Below, one piece after another: positions 9,579 through 17,054 of a stretch of DNA of 64,000 nt (the stretch's first letter is position 1; every line of letters begins with the position of its first letter). The notes beneath the pieces were generated by a model, which was not told where the DNA came from, did not search any database, and was given only the letters and a program-made list of their open reading frames with translations. Position numbers and translations under genes: made by a program. The stretch is from Candidatus Zhuqueibacterota bacterium (lineage in GTDB: Bacteria; Zhuqueibacterota; QNDG01; JABMRT01): contig JABMRT010000038.1 in NCBI GenBank assembly GCA_013202295.1, positions 1-64,000 on the forward strand, given 5' to 3'.

Positions 9579-10900
9579 TCAAAAGCATTCAGAGCATCTT
9601 TAAAATCCCGGATCTTAAAAATCGTATTCTGTTTACACTCGGGATCCTGATATTATACCGGATCGGTTGTCATATACCGACTCCCGGCATTAATGCGGAT
9701 GCGTTGGCTGAATATTTTGCGCAGAGCAGGAACACACTGTTCGGCCTCTATGATATGTTTGCTGGGGGCGCTTTCAGTAAAGCGGCTATATTTGGCTTGG
9801 GTATTATGCCTTACATTTCAGCTTCGATTATTATCCAGCTTTTGGGTGCAGTGGTTCCCTATTTCCAGCGTCTTCAGAAAGAAGGTGAGGAAGGCCGGAA
9901 GAAGATCAATCAGCTCACACGATATGGTACGGTTTTCATTGCTTCGATGCAGGCTATGGGTGCCAGCCTTTTCCTGGAAAATCTTCCCATCACACGTTCT
10001 GGGATTCAAGCTGTTTCCAATCCAGGTATGGGATTTCGTCTGCTTGTGATGATAACCATGATGGCCGGTACCATGCTGGTTATGTGGCTTGGTGAACAAA
10101 TCACAGAACGTGGACTCGGCAACGGAATTTCCCTCATTATTTTTACAGGGATTATCGTTCGGTTTCCAACCGCAATTCTCGATGAAATTCAGCAACTCAT
10201 TGGCGGTAACAGACATTTGGTCGCTGAGTTGTTTATATTTGGCATACTCTTTTTAATTATCGCCTCTGTAGTCCTGCTTACTGAAGGCACACGAAAGATT
10301 CCCGTACAATATGCCAAACGCGTTGTTGGAAGAAAAATCTATGGTGGTCAAGCCACATTTATCCCAATCCGGGTTTCAGGTTTTGGTGTGATGGCCATTA
10401 TTTTTGCCAACTCACTGATGTTTGTCCCGCAAACCATAGGGCAATTTTTCACGAACAGTGAGATTGTGCAAACCATTGTCGGGTATTTTGACATGTCCTC
10501 ACCTGTATACTGGTTTTTCCTGGGTATACTGATTTTGTTCTTTACTTATTTTTACGCAGCGATCGCCTTTAATCCCGTCGATGTGGCGGACAATATGCAG
10601 AAACAGGGCGGATTTATTCCCGGTGTACGCCCGGGAAAAAAGACGGCTGAGTATATTGATCACGTGCTCTCACGTGTGATGTTTCCGGCAGCAGTCTTTT
10701 TTGCGCTGATTGCCATCTTTCCCTACTTTGTCAGTAAATACCTGAATGTTTCGCCGACCTTTTCTCAATTTTTCGGTGGTACCAGCTTGCTGATCATGGT
10801 TGGTGTTTCGCTTGATACACTTCAGCAGATTGAATCGCATCTGCTCATGCGACATTATGATGGATTTATGAAAACCGGCCGTATTCGTGGTCGGCGATAA
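9575..10900 (+). CDS. secY: Protein translocase channel subunit SecY
   Basis: This is the 441-residue central channel of the Sec translocase in the inner membrane. About ten hydrophobic segments are visible, as expected. Family blocks include LGIMPYISASIIIQLL near residues 80-95, GLGNGISLIIFTGI, and the cytoplasmic loop around RIPVQYAKRVVGRK-like KIPVQYAKRVVGRK. PGKKTAEYIDHVLSR comes before the last segments. It is in its usual place after rplO. Confidence 0.98.
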   Translation: MIKSIQSIFKIPDLKNRILFTLGILILYRIGCHIPTPGINADALAEYFAQSRNTLFGLYDMFAGGAFSKAAIFGLGIMPYISASIIIQLLGAVVPYFQRLQKEGEEGRKKINQLTRYGTVFIASMQAMGASLFLENLPITRSGIQAVSNPGMGFRLLVMITMMAGTMLVMWLGEQITERGLGNGISLIIFTGIIVRFPTAILDEIQQLIGGNRHLVAELFIFGILFLIIASVVLLTEGTRKIPVQYAKRVVGRKIYGGQATFIPIRVSGFGVMAIIFANSLMFVPQTIGQFFTNSEIVQTIVGYFDMSSPVYWFFLGILILFFTYFYAAIAFNPVDVADNMQKQGGFIPGVRPGKKTAEYIDHVLSRVMFPAAVFFALIAIFPYFVSKYLNVSPTFSQFFGGTSLLIMVGVSLDTLQQIESHLLMRHYDGFMKTGRIRGRR

Positions 10901-10922
10901 ACGGAAGTAATGGAGAATAATA

Positions 10923-11588
10923 TTGTCGGGAACTAGACTTATACTTTTAGGCGCACCTGGCGTCGGTAAAGGCACACAGGCCAAGCGTCTTGAAGAGTTC
11001 TTTCATTTGGCCCATATCTCAACAGGAGATATGCTCAGGGATGCTCTCAGAGAGGGAACCCCGCTTGGTCTCGAAGCGAAATCCTTTATGGAAAATGGCG
11101 AACTTGTGCCGGATGATGTGATCATCAATCTGGTGAAAGAACGTCTTCAAAAAGAGGATTGCAAAGAGGGATTCATCCTGGATGGATTTCCAAGAACCGT
11201 AATGCAGGCCGAAAAACTGGATGAGTTACTAGAAGGTATGACCCAGGTAATCGACGCAGTGGTCTCGATCCAGGTCTCAAACGATGAGATTGTTGAACGA
11301 CTATCAAAACGTCTTGTTTGTAATGCATGCGGATATGTGGTTATGCCGGGAGATGGGCTCGAACTCGGAGATGGCTGTAACAAATGTTCGGGTGAAATAA
11401 TTAGAAGAAAAGACGATGAGCCGGACAGCATTCGGCGTCGTCTCGAAGTCTATGAAGAAAAGACAAGTTCTTTGATACGTTATTATGAAGGCCGGGGTTT
11501 GCTTCAAGTGGTTGACGGCGTGGGTTCCATGGATGATATTTTTCAACGCACTGTTGAAACTCTGGGGCTTTCGTTGGAGCCTGTATGA
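10923..11588 (+). CDS. adk: Adenylate kinase, zinc-lid type
   Basis: This is the 221-residue cytoplasmic enzyme that converts ATP and AMP to two ADP. The P-loop is GAPGVGKGTQ near the N-terminus, the AMP-binding segment is ISTGDMLRDA, and FILDGFPRT is present. The lid carries four cysteines (CNACGY and CNKCSG), so it is the long form with a structural zinc. The start is TTG at 10923 with GGAGA seven bases before it. The stop overlaps map. Confidence 0.97.
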   Translation: MSGTRLILLGAPGVGKGTQAKRLEEFFHLAHISTGDMLRDALREGTPLGLEAKSFMENGELVPDDVIINLVKERLQKEDCKEGFILDGFPRTVMQAEKLDELLEGMTQVIDAVVSIQVSNDEIVERLSKRLVCNACGYVVMPGDGLELGDGCNKCSGEIIRRKDDEPDSIRRRLEVYEEKTSSLIRYYEGRGLLQVVDGVGSMDDIFQRTVETLGLSLEPV

Positions 11589-12346
11589 TTTCAATCCGGG
11601 AGGAATGGGAAATCGAGCGGTTGCGAAAAAGTGCAGCGCTTCTCGTCCAAACCTTTCTTGAGATCGAAAAGCTTATCATCCCAGGCGTCTCAACCCGGCA
11701 TCTCGATCAGATTGCGGAAACAGTAATCCGTGATGGAGGTGGCAAGCCCGCATTCAAGGGCTACAAAGGGTATCCGGCTACGATTTGCACCTCTATTGAT
11801 GATGTGGTCGTTCATGGAATCCCGAATGATGAGGTCCTAAAAGAGGGATCAATTCTAAGTATCGATAATGGAGTCTTGTTGGATGGTTACTATTCAGATG
11901 CGGCTAAATCCTTCCCGGTTGGGAAGATCTCAGAAGCCGATCAAAACCTGATGTCTACAACTTTACAAGCATTGCATTGGGGAATTCGTAAATGTCGAAC
12001 AGGTAATCACCTCTCTGATGTTTCACATACCATTCAGTCTACAGTGGAAGCAGAGGGGTATCAAGTCGTAAGAGCGCTGGTTGGACATGGGATCGGAACC
12101 GAGCTCCATGAAGAACCTCAAATTCCGAATTACGGTCAGCCGGGGCGCGGCCCAAAATTACAAGAAGGTATGGTATTCGCCATTGAGCCTATGGTCAATA
12201 CAGGGACTTCTGAAGTTGAGATTCTGGAAGATGGATGGACCGTGCGAACGAAAGACCGAAAAGCTTCTGCTCATTTTGAGCATACAGTTCTGGTCACAAA
12301 AGGGAAACCTGAAATATTAACCATTGGCATTGAAGACAGGAAATAA
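11585..12346 (+). CDS. map: Methionine aminopeptidase, type I
   Basis: This is the 253-residue enzyme that removes the first methionine from new proteins. The metal ligands of the family are visible: two aspartates in DNGVLLDGYYSDAAKS, the histidine in VGHGIGTELHE, and glutamates in AIEPMVN and FEHTVLV. It overlaps adk by four bases (ATGA) and is followed three bases later by infA, so the three genes are tightly linked. Confidence 0.97.
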   Translation: MISIREEWEIERLRKSAALLVQTFLEIEKLIIPGVSTRHLDQIAETVIRDGGGKPAFKGYKGYPATICTSIDDVVVHGIPNDEVLKEGSILSIDNGVLLDGYYSDAAKSFPVGKISEADQNLMSTTLQALHWGIRKCRTGNHLSDVSHTIQSTVEAEGYQVVRALVGHGIGTELHEEPQIPNYGQPGRGPKLQEGMVFAIEPMVNTGTSEVEILEDGWTVRTKDRKASAHFEHTVLVTKGKPEILTIGIEDRK

Positions 12347-12349
12347 AAG

Positions 12350-12568
12350 ATGGCTAAAGAACAACCAATCCGAGTGGATGGTACAATTCTGGAAACTTTG
12401 CCAAACGCAACATTTCGAGTTGAACTTGAAAGCGGACATAAAGTCCTTGCTCATGTTTCGGGTAAAATGAGAATGCACTTTATTAAAATCTTGCCGGGAG
12501 ATAAAGTGACGGTTGAGCTGTCACCTTACGATTTATCCCGTGGTCGAATCGTCTATCGTTATAAATAA
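12350..12568 (+). CDS. infA: Translation initiation factor IF-1
   Basis: This is the 72-residue OB-fold initiation factor IF-1, which blocks the A site during initiation. [37 protein letters not shown] and the end [13 protein letters not shown] are almost universal. The start at 12350 has a GGAAATAAAAG region upstream. Confidence 0.98.
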   Translation: MAKEQPIRVDGTILETLPNATFRVELESGHKVLAHVSGKMRMHFIKILPGDKVTVELSPYDLSRGRIVYRYK

Positions 12569-12582
12569 GTGGGTATATCACT

Positions 12583-12696
12583 ATGAAAGTAAGAGCTTCA
12601 GTAAAGAAAATATGTGATAAGTGTAAAGTAATTAAAAGACGCGGTGTTCTCCGTGTTATTTGTGAAAATCCCCGTCACAAACAAAGGCAGGGATAG
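12583..12696 (+). CDS. rpmJ: Ribosomal protein L36 (bL36)
   Basis: This is a 37-residue gene between infA and rpsM. It reads [20 protein letters not shown] and then [17 protein letters not shown]. The zinc ligands C-x2-C, C and H are all present, so this is the C+ form of L36. Its position after infA is the standard one. Confidence 0.97.
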   Translation: MKVRASVKKICDKCKVIKRRGVLRVICENPRHKQRQG

Positions 12697-12737
12697 TTTT
12701 ATGAAAACTTGTAACTTCAGAATACAAGGGAGGTAAA

Positions 12738-13109
12738 TTGGCTCGTATTGCAGGTGTGGATCTTCCCAGAGAGAAGCGGATCGAGGCCGCATTAACTTAT
12801 ATTTTTGGCATAGGATTTTATTCATCGAGGAAAATTCTTAATGAGGCAGGTGTAAATCCGGATACTCGGGTAAATACACTGACAGATGCTGATGTTGCCA
12901 AGATCCGTTCAGTAATAGATGCTTCCTTCAAAGTTGAAGGTGCCTTGAGAGCGGAAACGAACATGAATATCAAACGACTTATGGATATCGGTTGCTATCG
13001 TGGAATTCGCCACAGAAGAGGATTGCCAGTACATGGTCAGCGTACAAGCACAAATGCCAGAACGCGTAAAGGAAGAAAAAAGACCGTTGCAGGTAAGAGA
13101 AAAGCTTAA
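12738..13109 (+). CDS. rpsM: Ribosomal protein S13 (uS13)
   Basis: This is the 123-residue small-subunit protein S13 of the 30S head, which bridges to the large subunit and touches P-site t[23 protein letters not shown] and the basic C-terminus ([20 protein letters not shown]) are canonical. The start is TTG at 12738, with a strong GGGAGG site five bases upstream. Confidence 0.97.
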   Translation: MARIAGVDLPREKRIEAALTYIFGIGFYSSRKILNEAGVNPDTRVNTLTDADVAKIRSVIDASFKVEGALRAETNMNIKRLMDIGCYRGIRHRRGLPVHGQRTSTNARTRKGRKKTVAGKRKA

Positions 13110-13143
13110 ATCGTAATATACTATTAGTCAAGGAGAAAGAATT

Positions 13144-13533
13144 TTGGCAGCTCCGAAAAAAGGTCGAAAGAAGAAAAAAGAAAAGGTAGAGGCCGAAGGT
13201 CAGGCCCATATAAAAGCCACGTTTAATAATACTATGGTGACTTTGACAGATAATTATGGCAATGTGATTTCATGGGCCACAGCGGGTCGTGTGGGTTTTA
13301 AAGGCGCACGAAAAAACACTCCTTTTGCTGCGCAGCTTGCCGCTCAGACATGTGCAAAAGAAGCTATGGATCTTGGTCTTAGAAAAGTAAGTATTATGGT
13401 AAAGGGACCCGGTGGAGGCCGAGAGGCTGCCATTCGATCGCTTCAGGCGGCAGGGCTTGAAATCCTGGCAATTAAAGATGTGACACCCATTCCGCATAAT
13501 GGTTGTCGTCCGCCAAAACGTCGTAGAGTATAA
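13144..13533 (+). CDS. rpsK: Ribosomal protein S11 (uS11)
   Basis: This is the 129-residue small-subunit protein S11 of the platform, near the mRNA exit. [40 protein letters not shown] and the end [13 protein letters not shown] are typical. The start is TTG with an AAGGAG site upstream. The N-terminus carries a short lysine-rich extension ([12 protein letters not shown]) before the core. Confidence 0.97.
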   Translation: MAAPKKGRKKKKEKVEAEGQAHIKATFNNTMVTLTDNYGNVISWATAGRVGFKGARKNTPFAAQLAAQTCAKEAMDLGLRKVSIMVKGPGGGREAAIRSLQAAGLEILAIKDVTPIPHNGCRPPKRRRV

Positions 13534-13555
13534 TCAGAAATAAGAGGTACGCTTC

Positions 13556-14185
13556 ATGGCAAAATATAATGGCCCTGTTTGTAAACTATGCCGGAGAGAA
13601 GGCGAGAAGCTTTTCTTAAAAGGTGAACGCTGTCTTGGATCCACTTGTTCAATTGAAAAACGAGCATATCCACCAGGACAGCACGGTAAAAATCGACGGT
13701 TGAAGTTGTCGGATTATGGCATTCAGCTCAGGGAAAAACAAAAAGTAAAACGCTATTACGGATTGCTCGAGTCTCAGTTCCGTTTGACTTTTGAAAGGGC
13801 GAATCGAAAGAAAGGTGTGACTGGCGAGAATATGTTGAGAATTCTTGAGAGACGACTTGATAATGTCCTGTTTCGTTTGGGATTGGCGAGTTCTCGATCT
13901 CAAGGACGTCAGCTGGTCCGGCATCGTCATATTGAAGTGAATGGTCGGTTGGTTGATGTGCCTTCATATGAAGTTCGTCCGGGCGATATGATTCGTATTC
14001 GCGAGAAGAGTCGAAAATTAAACATTATTCACGATTCCATGCGAAGGGTAAAAGAGGCGCAGCAATTACCCTGGTTACAACTTGACAAGGCCAAGATGGA
14101 AGGCTCCCTTCTTGAGGAACCCAGCAGGGCAGATATTCCAGTGACTTTCAATGAGAACCTTGTTGTTGAACTTTATTCCAAGTAA
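13556..14185 (+). CDS. rpsD: Ribosomal protein S4 (uS4), cysteine-bearing form
   Basis: This is the 209-residue primary 16S rRNA-binding protein S4, important for translational accuracy. Four cysteines in the first 31 residues (CKLC, then ERCLGSTC) indicate the zinc-binding form. The S4 RNA-binding domain is visible as RLDNVLFRLGLASSRSQGRQ followed by LVRHRHIEVNG. Confidence 0.98.
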   Translation: MAKYNGPVCKLCRREGEKLFLKGERCLGSTCSIEKRAYPPGQHGKNRRLKLSDYGIQLREKQKVKRYYGLLESQFRLTFERANRKKGVTGENMLRILERRLDNVLFRLGLASSRSQGRQLVRHRHIEVNGRLVDVPSYEVRPGDMIRIREKSRKLNIIHDSMRRVKEAQQLPWLQLDKAKMEGSLLEEPSRADIPVTFNENLVVELYSK

Positions 14186-14209
14186 TCGTTCATGACATAG
14201 AGGGAATGA

Positions 14210-15196
14210 ATGAATAGACTTATATTACAGATGCCGGAAGGGGTCGAACGCGACGAAGCGACATACACTGAAACATTTGGTCGTTTCATAGTTTCACCTC
14301 TTGAGCGCGGATTTGGACCTACAATTGGCAACGCATTGCGTAGAGTGCTTCTTTCGTCTTTGCAGGGCGCAGCCATTACCCAGATACGCGTCGATAATAT
14401 TCAGCATGAATTCTCAACCATAAAAGGGGTAGTTGAGGATGTTTCAGAGATTATACTAAACCTTAAGCAAGTACGTATTAAGCTAAGCAACAAACGTCCG
14501 GATCGGGTGACCATTTCATTGAAAGGTCCGGGAGATTTCAGGGCAGGTGATATTCAGAAACAATCTGCCGACTTTGAAATCATGAATCCCGATTTGTTGC
14601 TTGCCACATTGAACGAGGACGCCGAATTTAATGTGGAGTTGAAAATAGGACGTGGACGTGGATACGTCCCGGCTGAAGAAAATAAATTACCGGATCAGCC
14701 GATCGGTACCATCTTTATTGATGCGATCTTTAATCCGATTATGAATGTGACCTACCGCGTGGAAAATACGCGTGTTGGACACCGTACGGATTATGAGCGA
14801 TTAATTCTTGAAGTCACGACAAACGGTAGTGTGACACCGGATGACGCTCTGACCTTTGCGGGTCAGATCCTTAAAGATCATATCGATCAATTCATCTCAT
14901 TCGAAGTTGAACCCGAACCTGTTGAAGTATCCGAGATCGATGAGGACGCACTTCGCATCAGAAAACTGTTGAAGATGAGTGTCGATGAGCTGGAACTGTC
15001 GGTGAGGTCACATAACTGTCTGAAAGCCGCCGATATTCAGACTATCTCGGATCTGGTACGACGGGATGAGCAGGAAATGCTTAAATTCCGTAACTTCGGA
15101 CGAAAATCACTTCAAGAACTTTCTAAGATTTTAGAAGAAAAAAATATTCATTTCGGGATGGATGTGGATAAATATCTGAAAGGCGATGTATCATAA
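14210..15196 (+). CDS. rpoA: RNA polymerase alpha subunit
   Basis: This is the 328-residue alpha subunit, the scaffold for RNA polymerase assembly. The N-terminal domain has FGRFIVSPLERGFGPTIGNA and LRRVLLSSLQGAA. The C-terminal domain, which contacts upstream promoter DNA and activators, starts near residue 255 (LELSVRSHNCLKAADIQTIS) and includes RNFGRKSLQELS. It lies between rpsD and rplQ as in most bacteria. Confidence 0.98.
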   Translation: MNRLILQMPEGVERDEATYTETFGRFIVSPLERGFGPTIGNALRRVLLSSLQGAAITQIRVDNIQHEFSTIKGVVEDVSEIILNLKQVRIKLSNKRPDRVTISLKGPGDFRAGDIQKQSADFEIMNPDLLLATLNEDAEFNVELKIGRGRGYVPAEENKLPDQPIGTIFIDAIFNPIMNVTYRVENTRVGHRTDYERLILEVTTNGSVTPDDALTFAGQILKDHIDQFISFEVEPEPVEVSEIDEDALRIRKLLKMSVDELELSVRSHNCLKAADIQTISDLVRRDEQEMLKFRNFGRKSLQELSKILEEKNIHFGMDVDKYLKGDVS

Positions 15197-15226
15197 TCGC
15201 ATCAGTTTACGAGGAGATTTAATTTC

Positions 15227-15715
15227 ATGAGGCACCGCAGAACTGTAGTTAAATTAAATAGAACAGCATCCCATCGGAAGGCTTTGATGGCCAATTTGTC
15301 TTGTGCATTATTCGAGCGCAAACACATTGAAACGACAGAGGCCAAGGCCAAGGCGACACGCCAGTTTGCTGAAAAGTTGATTACCCTTGGCAAAAAGGGG
15401 ACAGTGCACGCACGGCGAATTGCCTATAAGCATATGCGTCAGAAAGAAACGGTTCAAATTCTTTTTGATGATATTGCACCACAATATTCAGAACGCCCAG
15501 GAGGATATACACGTGTTGTTAAACTGGGTCAAAGACAGGGAGATGGTGCTTCGATGGCGATTTTAGAATTAGTCGGTTTTGAAACTGCTACCAAGAAGAA
15601 GAAGCAGAAAGATGATAAAAAAGCAGAAGCAGCGAAGAAGAAATCTGATAAGAAGGCTGAACCAGAGCCAAAAAAGAAAGAGTCTGAAAAGAAATTTGAT
15701 GAGAAGAAAAAATAG
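15227..15715 (+). CDS. rplQ: Ribosomal protein L17 with lysine-rich tail (bL17)
   Basis: This is the large-subunit protein L17 near the tunnel exit. The conserved core (MRHRRTVVKLNRTASHRKAL to LELVGFE, about 120 residues) is complete. It is followed by roughly 40 extra residues made almost only of K, E, D and A, unlike the short end of most L17 proteins. The tail is likely disordered and may bind rRNA. It is the last gene of the block and is followed by a terminator. Confidence 0.96.
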   Translation: MRHRRTVVKLNRTASHRKALMANLSCALFERKHIETTEAKAKATRQFAEKLITLGKKGTVHARRIAYKHMRQKETVQILFDDIAPQYSERPGGYTRVVKLGQRQGDGASMAILELVGFETATKKKKQKDDKKAEAAKKKSDKKAEPEPKKKESEKKFDEKKK

Positions 15716-15740
15716 TGTTATAAATTTATTTGGTACTTAA

Positions 15741-15769
15741 AAAGGCAATCAATTTTGATTGCCTTTTTT
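15741..15769 (+). terminator. Intrinsic terminator after rplQ, probably bidirectional
   Basis: A perfect 12-base inverted repeat (arms 15741-15752 and 15755-15766) is followed by a T run. The A run on the left makes it work on the minus strand too. It closes the ribosomal block, and the stop codon of the converging ATPase gene lies within its left arm. Confidence 0.9.
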
Positions 15770-16888
15770 GCGTTTGAAGAGTTGAGATTTTGGCGTAGTT
15801 GTATTATCAGAAATCGTCCCTTTGGTACTAAAGAAAAAGAGATCGGCTACAGTAAGACCAATTGACTGACGCAAAGGTTTCCAGTTATCACGGTAGGCTT
15901 CACTATCCACTGAAGTTCCATTTTCATCTTTCGAGACCACACGAACCCGCTCCGGGTCATTTCTATTAATCATAAATGGCGAATGGGTTGTATAAACGAC
16001 CTGATTCTTTTGAGCCAGATCATCCAACAGATTTGAAAGATCCTTTTGCCCTGAAGGATGCAAATGTTGGCCGGGTTCGTCTAATAAAAAGAGATATTCA
16101 TTCGCCTTGGCTTCATTGGTTATCGCGAGAAAATTAATATAAAATGACAGGTACCATAAAAAACCGTTTGAACGACTTTTAGGTGTGTCATATACTGTTG
16201 TTTCGTCAGTGAAATCAATATAAAGCAGATTTCGATTGACTCTTAATTTAATTTCAAGACTAGGTTCCTGGGTCCAGACTTCACGGATTCTCTGTGTGAT
16301 GACCCGCCCAGTCTCTTCCGTTGCGCGGCGACCATGGGTTGTATCTTCAAAGATGAGAGCAGGATCATTTACACCGCCAATTTTAAGGAGATTGACTTCG
16401 GTTTGAAAATCCTCATGCTTGTTTATTAGATTGTCGAGACTGACTTGATCCCTAATAATCGGAATAGTGTCAAAATATAACATCTTTGGCAGGAGGGATA
16501 TCAGAGGTTTCACATTTCCAATCGCCAGCAGCTTGTCATCCGTCTTTATTTTATAGTCCGTTAATTCGGGACCCTCCCGTAAAAGCACGAAGGTATCAAT
16601 GCTACGAAATCCTTCATACATTTTAATCAGCTGAGTTTTTTCCTCTCGACTGATATCGGTAAATTCGAGTCCAAGCTGGGGTGGTTTGCCTTCAAGATAG
16701 TTTTCAGAATATTGACAGGTGTGCTCAATCGACAGATTGACATCTGGACGAAATGATTCCATCGCCTTCAGGATGTTTGTTTTTCCAGATTCATTCGGGC
16801 CGATTAGAACGGTGATCTTGCGGTCGAGGGGTAAAATCATATCCTTGATTGACTTAAAAGCAATCATGTGGACGTTGGAAAGGATCAT
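15749..16888 (-). CDS. OLD-like AAA ATPase, apparently lacking its C-terminal nuclease part
   Basis: This is a 379-residue ABC-type AAA ATPase of the AAA_15/AAA_21 kind. The Walker A motif is GPNESGKTN at residues 30-38, a Walker B is LFLLDEPGQHLHPSG, and the switch histidine is in YTTHSPFM. A GGAGG site lies just before the ATG. In OLD-family proteins this region is followed by a TOPRIM nuclease domain. Here the text runs SIGLTVADLFFFSTKG and then a short polar tail, so the protein stops about where TOPRIM would start. Its role is unknown; DNA repair or defence is possible. It stands alone on its strand. Confidence 0.8.
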   Translation of the reverse strand: MILSNVHMIAFKSIKDMILPLDRKITVLIGPNESGKTNILKAMESFRPDVNLSIEHTCQYSENYLEGKPPQLGLEFTDISREEKTQLIKMYEGFRSIDTFVLLREGPELTDYKIKTDDKLLAIGNVKPLISLLPKMLYFDTIPIIRDQVSLDNLINKHEDFQTEVNLLKIGGVNDPALIFEDTTHGRRATEETGRVITQRIREVWTQEPSLEIKLRVNRNLLYIDFTDETTVYDTPKSRSNGFLWYLSFYINFLAITNEAKANEYLFLLDEPGQHLHPSGQKDLSNLLDDLAQKNQVVYTTHSPFMINRNDPERVRVVSKDENGTSVDSEAYRDNWKPLRQSIGLTVADLFFFSTKGTISDNTTTPKSQLFKRKKGNQN

Positions 16889-16981
16889 GAAGCCTCCATG
16901 ACAAATTATTGAAATAAGTTAAGCGATTTCATGAAAAATGCAAGGAAAAACAAAAGAAAAAGAAAGAAGAGAAATTAAGAC

Positions 16982-17026
16982 GCGTATCAGACTTTACAAA
17001 AAGTCCTTGTTGAAATTCTGATACGC
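16982..17026 (-). terminator. Inverted repeat with T-rich tail, likely terminator of the BtuB-like gene
   Basis: Arms at 16982-16990 and 17018-17026 are a perfect 9-base inverted repeat. Inside the loop is a second hairpin, GACTTT/AAAGTC. On the minus strand it lies 28 bases after the receptor stop and is followed by a T/C-rich run. The nested form is unusual for a plain terminator, so the call is moderate. Confidence 0.55.
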
Positions 17027-17054
17027 ACCTTTTTCCGTTAAGAATTAAAAATAT

